Below are positions 1 to 8,843 of a DNA stretch of 64,000 bases, piece by piece. Made by a program: the position numbers and the translations under genes. Below the pieces are notes generated by a model. The model saw nothing but the letters and a program-made list of their open reading frames with translations, was not told where the DNA came from and made no database searches. The first letter of the stretch is position 1. Every line of letters starts with the position of its first letter. This stretch comes from a bacterium (GTDB lineage: Bacteria > Bacteroidota > Ignavibacteria > Kapaibacteriales > UBA7675), in the NCBI GenBank assembly GCA_030430495.1, contig JAUIKM010000009.1, positions 89,071-153,070 on the forward strand, read 5' to 3'.

Positions 1-1
1 C

Positions 2-1015
2 AGCGGCGTCCTGCCGCAGATGTTCGGCGCGCCGACGGAAGAGATTGCCGACGCGGCGGCGGCGGCGGCGCTTCCCGGCCTGCTGTTGTTGCTGGCGGCG
101 GTTGCCGTGTACTTTCTGGCTGTTAAACGCATTATTCCAGGCGCGGCGGTGTTCGGCGCAATTGCCGTGCTGGTGTTTGTGGACGCGTTTAACTTCGGTG
201 CGGCGTTTAACCGCAGCGGCAGCGACCCGGAAACGGAATATGCGCTTCAGCCCGAAATGAAGGACATGTTCCGCACGGACGAGCCCGACTCACTCTTCCG
301 CGTCAAAATGCGCGAAGGCCCCGTCATTGCCATGAAGCGCAACCAGGGGCTGATCGACTCAATCATGCTGTACGAAGGCTACAACCCGCTGCTGCTCAAA
401 AACCGCATTCCTCCGGCCGACAGCCTCTCGGTGAGCCTGGACCTGTTAAATATCAAATACGAGGTCAAGTTCGATCCGCAGCAGGGCGGCTACTGGGCCA
501 CGAGGCCGGATGCCATGCCGCGCGCCTGGATGGTGTTTAACGCCGTGACGCTGGCGGATGCGGATGCCGTTGCCGAGCACATGAAACACAACCGCATCGA
601 CTACCGCTCCAATGTGGTCCTGATGCGGGAACCCGAGCACAAACTCTCCGGAGCCGATGCGCGCAACGTGCGGCACTCCGTGAAAATTGCCCGCTACGAC
701 CACAACTCGATGGAATTCAACGTTGACGCGGCGGAAGCCGGCTTCCTTTGTTTAAGTGAAGTCTGGTATCCGGCGTGGACGGCACGCATCGACGGCCGGG
801 AGACGCCCGTGTATCGCGCAAATCACGCCCAGCGCGCCATTAATATTCCGGCGGGCGAGCACACCGTGATTCTGGAGTACAACTCGTCCTCGTTTAACAC
901 GGGCCGTTTAATCAGCATTCTTACCTTGTTGGTCGCCGTCGGCGCTCTGGTATTCCTTTCCATTCGCCAAAACGGCGCGGCGCGGCAGCAGGCGGATTCG
1001 CCCGCGGCGCGGTAG
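2..1015 (+). CDS. YfhO-like integral membrane protein, C-terminal part (5' end outside window)
   Basis: The reading frame is open to the left edge, so this is the C-terminal ~337 residues of a longer protein. Visible: a hydrophobic stretch with two probable membrane helices (LLLLLAAVAVYFL and AVFGAIAVLVFVDAF) in the first ~60 residues, a ~240-residue soluble domain containing SEVWYPAWTARIDG and IPAGEHTVILEY, and a last helix (ISILTLLVAVGALVFLSI) before a short polar tail. The pairing of 'YP.W.a.iDG' with 'ip.G.h.v...Y' is typical of the bacterial YfhO family, large multi-pass proteins thought to act in surface glycan or lipoteichoic-acid modification. The substrate here is unknown. The start codon is not in the window. 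The next gene starts 70 bp later on the same strand. Confidence 0.8.
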   Translation, partial: SGVLPQMFGAPTEEIADAAAAAALPGLLLLLAAVAVYFLAVKRIIPGAAVFGAIAVLVFVDAFNFGAAFNRSGSDPETEYALQPEMKDMFRTDEPDSLFRVKMREGPVIAMKRNQGLIDSIMLYEGYNPLLLKNRIPPADSLSVSLDLLNIKYEVKFDPQQGGYWATRPDAMPRAWMVFNAVTLADADAVAEHMKHNRIDYRSNVVLMREPEHKLSGADARNVRHSVKIARYDHNSMEFNVDAAEAGFLCLSEVWYPAWTARIDGRETPVYRANHAQRAINIPAGEHTVILEYNSSSFNTGRLISILTLLVAVGALVFLSIRQNGAARQQADSPAAR

Positions 1016-1085
1016 GTCTCCCTTTCCCGGCGCTGTTTGATTCAGGCCGATGTGTTCCACGATCGGCACAGGGTGAAACGTCCGC

Positions 1086-2609
1086 ATGATAATGCATACA
1101 CTTCCGCTGTTTTTTGGAAGAGCGCTCAGGTCCTTGCCGGCCCTGGCTTTTTTTCTTTTGTTAACCGGCGGGTTTAACATCCTGCAGTCTCCGGGACAAA
1201 CAAGAGATCAGCTCAAAGTCGAAGCGCGATCGGTTGACAACAGCCGCAACCAACCCGTGGTGCTGCGCTACGCCGACACACTCGAACTGCAGACGCGTGC
1301 AAGCGGTGAATTCCGCATCACGTCCGGACGCGTCAGTTTTACGCAGGGAAATGTCGTCGTGCTGTGCGACCGCGCCGTGCAGGACATCGCGCGCAACCGG
1401 GTCAATCTGTACGGCAATGTGCGTTTTCAGCAGGGCAGCGTGACGATGATGACGCCGCGCGCCCTCTACGACGGCAACACGAGGGACCTGCGCGGCTACG
1501 ACTCTGTCATGCTGGTGGATCGCCAGACGGTTCTGCTGGCGCGCAACGGCAGCTACAACTCCGGAACCCGCAAAGCGCGCTTTGTGGATGACGTGATGGT
1601 TGAAAACGACTCCATGCTGATTATCACCGACGTGCTGGAATACGAACGCGATTCGCAGAACAGCTACGCCGTCGGCAACGTACTGGCTGTGGCGAAACAC
1701 AACGGCAGCAAACTCTGGGGCGACACCCTGACAAACGTGCCGCAGCAGCACTACACCGTGGCGCGCGGCAATCCGCTGCTCTGCCGCGTCGACACACTGC
1801 GCGCGGGCAACGACAGCACGGCGACGACGCTGGACTCCATCTGCATCAGGGCGGAGGTGCTGGAGGCTTTCCGCGAGGCGGAACTGGACCGCTACGTGGC
1901 CACGGACAACGTCGAGTTGACGCGCGAGGAGCTGAGCGCGCGCGCCGGACGCCTTATTTTTGAACGCCAGAACGAACTCATCCGCCTCTACGACGCGCCG
2001 ATCATCTGGATGGACTCCACGCAGCTCACGGGCGACAGCATCCTGGTTCTGATTCCGAATCACCAGCTACAGCGCATCGAAGCGGACGGGGCGGCGTTCG
2101 CCGCCACGCGCGGCGATTCCGCCTTTGCCGAGCGCTACGACCAGCTGGCCGGCAATCACATCGACATCCTGGTGCACGCCGACACGCTGCGCGGTATTCT
2201 GGCCGGCGACGAGGCATTCAGTATCACCTTTCGCTACGATGACGGCTACGCCGAGGGCGCCATACGCAACGCCGCAGATTCAATTCGCATCTGGTTTGAA
2301 GGCGGGCAGGCCGAACGCGCCGTCGCCATACGCGAAGTCGACGCTTCCTTTGTGCCGGAGTTTATCGTAGCGCCGGCGCTCGAAGAATACAAACTGCTGG
2401 ATTTCAAGTGGGTAGACGATCGGCCGGCGATCATTCCGCGCCGCGAAAACGAGTTGGCGACGCCCTACGAGCGCCTGCCGCAATCGTTCAAAGCCGAACA
2501 CGGAATCGTTTCGCCCGTCCTGCAGTTTCAGGAGTTTCCAGCCGCCGATACTTCGCGTTTCTCTCCCGGTGACGAACAAAAAAAGGCCGTTGGAGATGAA
2601 TCAAGGTAA
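1086..2609 (+). CDS. OstA-like protein (LptA/LptD-N type LPS transport protein)
   Basis: A 507-residue exported protein. Residues ~14-32 form a hydrophobic signal or anchor (SLPALAFFLLLTGG). Residues ~40-290 show repeated short beta-strand units of OstA type, such as GNVRFQQGSVTMMTPRALYD and YAVGNVLAVAKHNGSKLWGDTL, matching the OstA-like domain of Bacteroidota proteins related to LptA and the N-terminal domain of LptD. Such proteins carry lipopolysaccharide across the periplasm. The remaining ~220 residues repeat the same strand pattern and end in a Pro/charged tail. The ATG at 1086 is used; 1092 is an in-frame alternative. It follows the YfhO-like gene by 70 bp and may be cotranscribed. The LPS-transport role comes from the fold family; no other lpt gene is in view. 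Confidence 0.8.
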   Translation: MIMHTLPLFFGRALRSLPALAFFLLLTGGFNILQSPGQTRDQLKVEARSVDNSRNQPVVLRYADTLELQTRASGEFRITSGRVSFTQGNVVVLCDRAVQDIARNRVNLYGNVRFQQGSVTMMTPRALYDGNTRDLRGYDSVMLVDRQTVLLARNGSYNSGTRKARFVDDVMVENDSMLIITDVLEYERDSQNSYAVGNVLAVAKHNGSKLWGDTLTNVPQQHYTVARGNPLLCRVDTLRAGNDSTATTLDSICIRAEVLEAFREAELDRYVATDNVELTREELSARAGRLIFERQNELIRLYDAPIIWMDSTQLTGDSILVLIPNHQLQRIEADGAAFAATRGDSAFAERYDQLAGNHIDILVHADTLRGILAGDEAFSITFRYDDGYAEGAIRNAADSIRIWFEGGQAERAVAIREVDASFVPEFIVAPALEEYKLLDFKWVDDRPAIIPRRENELATPYERLPQSFKAEHGIVSPVLQFQEFPAADTSRFSPGDEQKKAVGDESR

Positions 2610-3029
2610 ATTGTGTCAGGCAGTTAATTATTCGCAAGCAACAATTGACATTCTCGAATGATTTAGCGAACTTCTCACGTCTTTTGGAGCACAGCGCGGC
2701 CGGCTGTTCCGCGCCCAAACAAGACACGAGACAAGCGGACCTCAACGGTACAACAAAACGAGAGACATTTGTATCGATAGATTACTACGGATTCATCTGC
2801 TGATATCTTGATCGAACGCGGCGTGCATTCGACGCCGCAAATCTCGTCCGCTGAACTTTCGCTTCACTCAATGTATCGATCGACCCGCCGGATCGATACG
2901 TCGACCGCAGAGCCGCCACGCCTGATTGCTGTTGGCCCGCTCTGTTTCGACCGACTACGTCCGAACCTGTCCTGGGCGACTTTTTTCGGGAACCTGAGCC
3001 CCTGCGTCTCTCAACAATGGGACCAAACT
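2610..3029 (+). promoter_or_regulatory. 420-bp leader/intergenic region with repeated GTATCGAT sites
   Basis: The frame of the downstream T9SS gene stays open back to 2808, but the signal peptide starts at 3030, so this stretch is read as non-coding leader. It contains three copies of GTATCGAT: 2771-2778, 2873-2880, and the inverted copy 2892-2899. The last two form a 9-bp inverted repeat (2873-2881 with 2891-2899, 9-nt spacer), which looks like an operator or mRNA hairpin. No convincing Bacteroidetes -33/-7 promoter was identified by eye. Confidence 0.35.
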
Positions 3030-6000
3030 ATGCAAAGAAGCTTATTGACTTCTTGTCTGCTTCTGTGTCTGGCGGCAACATTCGGCATCCAAAGTTTGAC
3101 GGCGCGTACCATGTACGAAGGCCGTCATTTTTACGTGGGTTTCATGCAAAATGAAGTCAAAACCCGCGGAATCTTTGTCGAACAGTTGATCATATCAATC
3201 TCGATTTCCACCAGCAAAGCCACAAAGGTGCGCCTGAGATCGCCTTTGTTTGCAGGTGAATTCAACTGGAATCTGCCGGCCAACTCAGTAAAAACGCACT
3301 TCTTTGACGCCAACGGCGAAATTGCGCAGGCCGGCGCTCCGCTCGACAAACTATTTGAAATCATTTCCGAAGAACCCGTCGTCGTCAGTGCGATGAACGC
3401 GCGCTCGACCTCGTCGGACGCCATGGCTATCCTGCCGGTGTCGACCTGGGGCAAGGACTACGTTATTGCCTCGATGCCCTGCGACAGCTACGAATACTCG
3501 CCTGAGTTGGATCCGTCCGAACAGCGAGTGCTCTACGAATTGCACTGGGGAACGCCGCGGCCCGGACAGTTTCTGGTGATGTCCGCCGAAGACGGCACGA
3601 CAGTGGACTTCACGCCCAGTTGCAATACCAGTTCGGGCCACGTTGCCGGTCAGACCTATTCGATGGTGCTGGATGAAGGCGAATGCCTCCTGCTGCAGGC
3701 CCAGGGCGGGCCGAACGGTACAAACGACCTGAGCGGAACGCACGTCCGCGCCGACAAAAAAATCGGCGTCATATCCGGCCACGTGCGCACGTCGATCCCC
3801 AACTGGATCAAATTTCCGATCATCAACAACGAGCCGCAGGACACCAAGGACCACCTGTGCGAGATGCTGCACCCGATTCGTTCCTGGGGCCGCGAGTACG
3901 TGTCCGTGCCCTTTTTCAAGGACATATCGCTCGGGGACCACTTTCGCGTTTACGCGGCCGAGCCGAACACAACCGTCACGCTGAGCGACGGCACGACTTC
4001 CCGCAGCATCACGATCAACAATCAATACGGCGTCGCCGATCTGGCGCTCATCGACAAACCGACGGTCTGGACCGCCGACAAGCCGATCATGCTGGTGCAG
4101 CACATGTACACGTCTTCGGCCATTCTGCGGATGACGACCGATCCATGGACGCACGGAATCGCCTATGATCCGGCCATGGTTGTGTTACCTGCGCGCGAGC
4201 AGTTTGTCAACACCATCAACTTCCAGGCTCCGCCGACGACCAACCTGACGGCCTATCACGTGCTTGTGACGGTCAACATCGCCGGCCTGAGCAACGCACG
4301 GCTGAACGGCAAACTGCTTATTACGACCAATCCTGAACTGACCAACCAGCGCATTCCCGGTACGGATCTGTTCTGGGTGAGCGTGGATATCGATGCGGAA
4401 GTGCAGTACATCCTCGAAACCGAGGGCAAGCTTGCCGGGGTGATCTACGCCAACGGACAGCACGACTCATATGCTTTTCCGCTTGGCACCTCGCTGATCG
4501 ACCTGAAAAATCCGGACATTGTACCGCCGGTGATTTCCGACGAGGGCAGCGACTACAAATGCGGCCGCCTGCGCGGCTGGATTCTGGACCAGGGCCACGA
4601 CCAGGCCGGCATCGCCCTGATTGAGATCAACGAAGAAACGACGGTCAATTTCAACTGGAATATTGCGCCGGTTGAAGACTCCACGCACTATGTGACCTTC
4701 AACGCCAATGTAGTGGACCCAATGCTGCCGGGACGCATTGAGTACACGGTGACGGACCTGAGCGGCAACACCTCGACCTATGAGTACGATTACACGCCGC
4801 CGTCCTTCGACGCGCCGACAAATTTTGTTTTTGAGGCCTCGGCGTTCGGCGACCGCGACTGCCAGCCCTACGTGCTGCGCAACACGGGCAGCGAAGAAAT
4901 GGTGATCCGCCGCGTCGGACCTTCCGGCGACGTGCGCATCAGCACGCCGGACCTGCCGGGATTCCCCATCCGCCTGCAGCCGAACGAAACGCTTGAGTTT
5001 TTGGTCTGCTACACGCCCAACGGCGAAGCCGACGAACTCTCCGGCCGCATTTTTGTGGAATTTGACTGTCAGGGACGCTACTGGGTCGACGTAGAAGGAT
5101 TTGTGGAAAAACCGCTGATTCGCAGCATCGGCTACAACTTTGGCGAAGTGCGCGTGGGCGATACGGTCTACGCCGACGTCAAGGTGCTGAACCCCGGCAA
5201 TGTGCCGCTCGTCGTCAACGGCTTCGACTGTTTCCCCTGCCCCGGCGTATTCCGCTTCCCCGACAATCCATTTCCCTTTGGGCTGGCCCCGGGCGACACC
5301 GTCGAAGTACGCGTCTGTTTCTCGCCGGACAAAACCGACTTTTTCCGCGGCGACTACGAGGCCGCCAACGACCGCGCGCTGGAAAACGAATTCCTGATTA
5401 CGGGCACCGGCATTGAGCCGGACATTCTTATCGGGGGCGTCGACTGGCGCGAGCGCCGCGTCGGCACCAGCCACGATTCAACGGTGACAATTACGAACGA
5501 CGGCAGCGCTTCGATCAAACTGGTGGACGTGACGCTGGTGCAGCCTTCGGTCTTCAGCCTGGATGCCACGGCGGCGATCGGCCTGACGCTCGAACCCGAC
5601 CAGTCCGTTACGCTGCCCGTCAACTTCTCGCCCGATCAGCGCCAGGACTTCAGCGAATTGATTCAGGTGACGACTGACTGGGCCGTGCGGCCGCAGGTAA
5701 CGGCCAGTCTGCGCGGTATCGGCACCATGCCGGCTATCGAGCCGATCGACATCGACTTTGGCCTGGTCAAAGTCGACGACACCAGCACGCTGACGCGCCC
5801 GATTTTCACGGCCGGCGGCAACGAAGAGTTGACGGTTGATCTGATGAAATTCGACGATGAGTCGCAAACATACTTTACCATTGACGCGGCCCGCTTTTTC
5901 CGTGCCGACCGCTTCGACGTGGGTGCGCAGCACGTCGTGGAAGCCTCATTCACGCCCGACTCCATCGGACCGTTTGAGACGCTCCTGCGCGTGGTGCACG

Positions 6001-7103
6001 ACGCCGCGGCGGCCTACCGGCGCGACACGACCTGGGTCCGACTGATCGGCGAAGGCTACCGGCGCGACACAATTGATTCCGATGTCATTTTTGACGTGAC
6101 AACTGAGCTCTTCGCTTGTCTGGATAATTCGACAAAAGTGCGCGTCCACAATCCGGGCAACGTCCCGCTTGAAATCGAGGCACTTGAAATCGAAGCGGAT
6201 GCGGCCCTGGATGCGCGCTGGACCGATCAACAGAGTGTCCCGCTGAGCCTTGCAGTTGGAGAAGAGCGCGACATCGCGCTGTCAATCCTGCCCCAGCGCA
6301 GCGGTACATTCAGCATGAAAATCCGCGTAAGGGCGCAGAATGGCTACGAAGCGGAATTCGACACGCAAGTGGAGGTCCTGCGCGCAAAGCTCGACATAAC
6401 TTTTGACGAACAGAGCAACGAGGGGCACAGAGTATATCCGGGCGAAGAAATCCCGCTCAAATTCGGCGGGACAATTACAGGAGGCCCGAGCGTACCTTTC
6501 CAGTTTTCGATGGAATTGCGATACAACGGCAGTTCGCTCAGACCGACCATCAATGCGGGAACGCTGGTGCTGACCGACGCGATGAATCAGGAGATTGTCC
6601 TGCCGTTGATAGTCGAAGAAGAATGGGGCATCACGCGGATCTATGCGGACGAAACAGTGGATCTGATCCTGCCGGCGCAATGGCGCGCCGAGGCGCCTTT
6701 CCTTGCCTACCTGGATCCCCTGCCCCAGCCCAACATGACGGTGCACGTCGCCGAAACGCCATGCATGGCCGGCAGCGACGAGCTCATTGAAATCAATCTG
6801 AATGAAGTCTGCGCGAACCTGGTCCGTTTTATTACGCTCGTTCCCAGATTATCGGTGACAATTGCGCCCAATCCGGCGTCTCATGAAATAACGCTGCTGT
6901 ACGATGCTCCCGAGGATCAAGAAGTTACCGTATCGCTGACAAATGTTCTGGGCCGTTCACCCGTTCATAAAAAGAAAATATTCTTGAAAAAAGGTGAACA
7001 TTCTTATAAATTAAGCTGCTCAGACTTCCCTGGCGGTATGTACTCGGTGACAATTCGCAGCGGAACCAAAGTACAACAACAATCCCTTATCATTAATCGG
7101 TAG
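3030..7103 (+). CDS. T9SS-secreted giant surface protein with IgGFc-binding-like and HYDIN-like repeats
   Basis: A 1357-residue secreted protein. The start at 3030 gives a clean signal peptide (MQRSLLTSCLLLCLAATFG). Residues ~70-400 resemble the IgGFc-binding N-terminal domain seen in mucin-like and bacterial surface proteins (STWGKDYVIASMP, GTTVDFTP, RSWGREYVSVPF). Several HYDIN/choice-of-anchor D beta domains follow, recognisable by FGEVRVGDTVYADVKVLNPG, RRVGTSHDSTVTITNDG and DFGLVKVDDTSTLTRP. The last ~80 residues are a type A T9SS sorting domain: IAPNPASHEITLLYD, then LTNVLGR, ending GGMYSVTIRSG. The protein is therefore expected to be exported by the Sec system and the T9SS and placed on the surface or released. 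Use of TTC-AAC and GTC-AAC with almost no TTAA words suggests high expression. The beta-barrel gene starts 9 bp after its stop. The ligand is unknown. Confidence 0.88.
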   Translation: MQRSLLTSCLLLCLAATFGIQSLTARTMYEGRHFYVGFMQNEVKTRGIFVEQLIISISISTSKATKVRLRSPLFAGEFNWNLPANSVKTHFFDANGEIAQAGAPLDKLFEIISEEPVVVSAMNARSTSSDAMAILPVSTWGKDYVIASMPCDSYEYSPELDPSEQRVLYELHWGTPRPGQFLVMSAEDGTTVDFTPSCNTSSGHVAGQTYSMVLDEGECLLLQAQGGPNGTNDLSGTHVRADKKIGVISGHVRTSIPNWIKFPIINNEPQDTKDHLCEMLHPIRSWGREYVSVPFFKDISLGDHFRVYAAEPNTTVTLSDGTTSRSITINNQYGVADLALIDKPTVWTADKPIMLVQHMYTSSAILRMTTDPWTHGIAYDPAMVVLPAREQFVNTINFQAPPTTNLTAYHVLVTVNIAGLSNARLNGKLLITTNPELTNQRIPGTDLFWVSVDIDAEVQYILETEGKLAGVIYANGQHDSYAFPLGTSLIDLKNPDIVPPVISDEGSDYKCGRLRGWILDQGHDQAGIALIEINEETTVNFNWNIAPVEDSTHYVTFNANVVDPMLPGRIEYTVTDLSGNTSTYEYDYTPPSFDAPTNFVFEASAFGDRDCQPYVLRNTGSEEMVIRRVGPSGDVRISTPDLPGFPIRLQPNETLEFLVCYTPNGEADELSGRIFVEFDCQGRYWVDVEGFVEKPLIRSIGYNFGEVRVGDTVYADVKVLNPGNVPLVVNGFDCFPCPGVFRFPDNPFPFGLAPGDTVEVRVCFSPDKTDFFRGDYEAANDRALENEFLITGTGIEPDILIGGVDWRERRVGTSHDSTVTITNDGSASIKLVDVTLVQPSVFSLDATAAIGLTLEPDQSVTLPVNFSPDQRQDFSELIQVTTDWAVRPQVTASLRGIGTMPAIEPIDIDFGLVKVDDTSTLTRPIFTAGGNEELTVDLMKFDDESQTYFTIDAARFFRADRFDVGAQHVVEASFTPDSIGPFETLLRVVHDAAAAYRRDTTWVRLIGEGYRRDTIDSDVIFDVTTELFACLDNSTKVRVHNPGNVPLEIEALEIEADAALDARWTDQQSVPLSLAVGEERDIALSILPQRSGTFSMKIRVRAQNGYEAEFDTQVEVLRAKLDITFDEQSNEGHRVYPGEEIPLKFGGTITGGPSVPFQFSMELRYNGSSLRPTINAGTLVLTDAMNQEIVLPLIVEEEWGITRIYADETVDLILPAQWRAEAPFLAYLDPLPQPNMTVHVAETPCMAGSDELIEINLNEVCANLVRFITLVPRLSVTIAPNPASHEITLLYDAPEDQEVTVSLTNVLGRSPVHKKKIFLKKGEHSYKLSCSDFPGGMYSVTIRSGTKVQQQSLIINR

Positions 7104-7112
7104 GAATTCCTT

Positions 7113-7943
7113 ATGATCAAGAAGATGCTCCGGCTTTGTATCTTCTGCGGACTCCTGACCTTGTCCACGTTTCCCGAGCTTCTGGCACAAAACGAATCGA
7201 CCCCGATTATGCCTGCTGCTCAACCTCCGCGCATCTACGTTGGTCCCATCGTTGGATTCAACCAGAACTTCCACAGTGGTGGATTTACCTCGTTCGTCGC
7301 GGACGTCAACTGTCCGAACTTCCGTTCGGGTAATGCGACTGGTTTCTACGTGGGCGGTAGTTTTGAGTATCTGCTTGGAGATCCCGAAGACGCTCGTTCG
7401 TCTATCCTCGCTCGCCTGACCTATGACTCGCGTCCGGCGTCCTTTGAAGAAGAAGATACCGAGTACCCGGTACTTGTGGTCACGCCAGAAGATCCCGATG
7501 GCACGGTGATCTTCCCCGTCGTGAATCACTCCGCGGAAATCGACTACAACATGATTAACCTTGACATCATGTACAAACTGATGATCGGCAACACGCGTGT
7601 CGGCATCATGGTCGGTCCCGCTGTCGGTATGGTGATGGACGCCAACGTCCAGCAAATGTTCAACCTGGTTTCGCCGCTCGAAGCTCAATTCAAGCCCGAC
7701 GAAAACACGGACTTCAAGTACGAAAACGACTTCCGTACCATCGTGATTCGCGATGGTGAAGTGCCCGACGCCGCCGGCATCCGTGTCGGTGTCAAAATCG
7801 GCGCACTCTACGAACTGTCGCTGTCCCGCTTCATCGTCGTTCCGCACGTGATCTATGACTTCGGTCTGACGAAAGTCACGACCAACGAAGATTGGCGCGT
7901 TAACGCCTTCCAGGCCGGCGTCGATGTTCGTTTCGCTCTCTGA
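7113..7943 (+). CDS. Outer-membrane beta-barrel protein (porin/OmpW-like size)
   Basis: A 276-residue protein with a signal peptide (MIKKMLRLCIFCGLLTLST, probable cleavage after LLAQ) followed by alternating amphipathic strands (IYVGPIVGFNQNF, TGFYVGGSFEYLLG, VGIMVGPAVGMVMD, GVKIGALYELSLS). It ends FQAGVDVRFAL, a terminal aromatic beta-strand typical of Bam-inserted barrels. The family resembles the 'outer membrane beta-barrel' proteins common in Bacteroidota. The start lies 9 bp after the T9SS cargo gene, with TAGGAAT just upstream, so the two are probably cotranscribed and perhaps work together at the surface. A strong terminator (8037-8072) closes the unit. Codon use is like the upstream gene and suggests high expression. 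No substrate can be inferred. Confidence 0.85.
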   Translation: MIKKMLRLCIFCGLLTLSTFPELLAQNESTPIMPAAQPPRIYVGPIVGFNQNFHSGGFTSFVADVNCPNFRSGNATGFYVGGSFEYLLGDPEDARSSILARLTYDSRPASFEEEDTEYPVLVVTPEDPDGTVIFPVVNHSAEIDYNMINLDIMYKLMIGNTRVGIMVGPAVGMVMDANVQQMFNLVSPLEAQFKPDENTDFKYENDFRTIVIRDGEVPDAAGIRVGVKIGALYELSLSRFIVVPHVIYDFGLTKVTTNEDWRVNAFQAGVDVRFAL

Positions 7944-8036
7944 TATTATGAACGTGCGGCATCATCGGTCTCGATCATAAACTGTTGATTGTACCTGCTG
8001 CCAACGCATTATTTGTCACGCGAGTACCGCAAGTCC

Positions 8037-8072
8037 AAAGCGTCCGCTTCCCTCAAAGCGGACGCTTTTTTT
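8037..8072 (+). terminator. Rho-independent terminator after the barrel gene
   Basis: A perfect 11-bp stem (AAAGCGTCCGC at 8037-8047 with GCGGACGCTTT at 8058-8068), a 10-nt loop, and a run of seven T (8066-8072). It lies 94 bp after the stop of the barrel gene. Confidence 0.9.
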
Positions 8073-8336
8073 GTGCCAAAAAAATTGCTCCTGATTCTGC
8101 TTCCGCCGCGTACCGGCCCTCACTGTTGAAACAGCCCTCTAAATCCCCTCTTGTTAGTCGTGCAGAGACAGGCCGGCAGTTTTTGTACCCGCCGACAGAC
8201 TGCGGGACTTCCGGTTTCACACTCGCCGACAAGCAAAAAAATCATGGCTGCGCCCGCCAGGGCAAGCAGCAGACCGACCGGACCTTGTGGTCTTTTTGTA
8301 TTTTAGCGTTTTTGCACATTCAGACGGCCGAAAACT
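8073..8336. other. Intergenic region with two dispersed short words
   Basis: No gene is supported here. It holds one of three identical copies of TTGTTAGTCGTGCAG (8151-8165) and a one-mismatch copy of the intergenic word CGCCGACAAACAAAA (8224-8238). The 15-mer CAGAGACAGGCCGGC (from 8163) recurs near 58939. A promoter for the HIT gene must lie here, but none is clear by eye. Confidence 0.4.
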
Positions 8337-8843
8337 ATGCAGCAGATGTGGAGCCCATGGCGTTCGCAGTACATCCAGTCGTTTAAGGACGAAACCGAAA
8401 AACCCGCTTGTTTTCTCTGCGCGGCGCGCGACGCCGTGGATGCGGACGAAGAGCATCTGGTGGTCCACCGCGCTGAAAGCTGTTTCGTGATCTTGAATCG
8501 CTACCCCTACAACAGCGGGCACGTCATGGTTGTGCCACAGCGGCACAGCGGTGCGCTGGAGGAGTTGACAGCCGATGAACTGGCCGAGATAATGTTAACA
8601 ATCCGCGATACGGACCAGGTGCTGCGCACAGTGTTCAGTCCACACGGAATGAATATCGGCGCCAATCTTGGACGCACGGCCGGCGCCGGACTGCCCGACC
8701 ACCTGCACTTCCATCTGGTACCGCGCTGGAACGGCGACACGAACTTCATGCCTGTTTTATCGGATGTTAAAGTTGTATCGGAATCGCTGGAAGACAGCCG
8801 GCAAAAAATAAGCGATGCCTATGAAGCGCTCCGCCAGGCCTGA
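8337..8843 (+). CDS. HIT family protein (Ap4A phosphorylase/hydrolase-like)
   Basis: A 168-residue cytosolic protein of the histidine triad superfamily. It begins MQQMWSPWRSQYIQSF, the usual opening of the Ap4A-type HIT branch. It has CFLC at residues 25-28, probably part of a zinc site, and the catalytic triad motif HLHFHL (H122, H124, H126) in the context LPDHLHFHLVPRWNGD. Family members cleave or transfer nucleotides from dinucleoside polyphosphates and related nucleotide conjugates. The length is normal. Its 3' end overlaps the start of rsmA by 29 bp, so it is the first gene of a HIT-rsmA-lipoprotein operon. The precise substrate cannot be told from sequence. Confidence 0.9.
   Translation: MQQMWSPWRSQYIQSFKDETEKPACFLCAARDAVDADEEHLVVHRAESCFVILNRYPYNSGHVMVVPQRHSGALEELTADELAEIMLTIRDTDQVLRTVFSPHGMNIGANLGRTAGAGLPDHLHFHLVPRWNGDTNFMPVLSDVKVVSESLEDSRQKISDAYEALRQA

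Noticed and set aside
2808..3029. N-terminal extension of the large T9SS protein
   Set aside because: The frame is open, but the peptide is not signal-like and the clear signal peptide starts at 3030.
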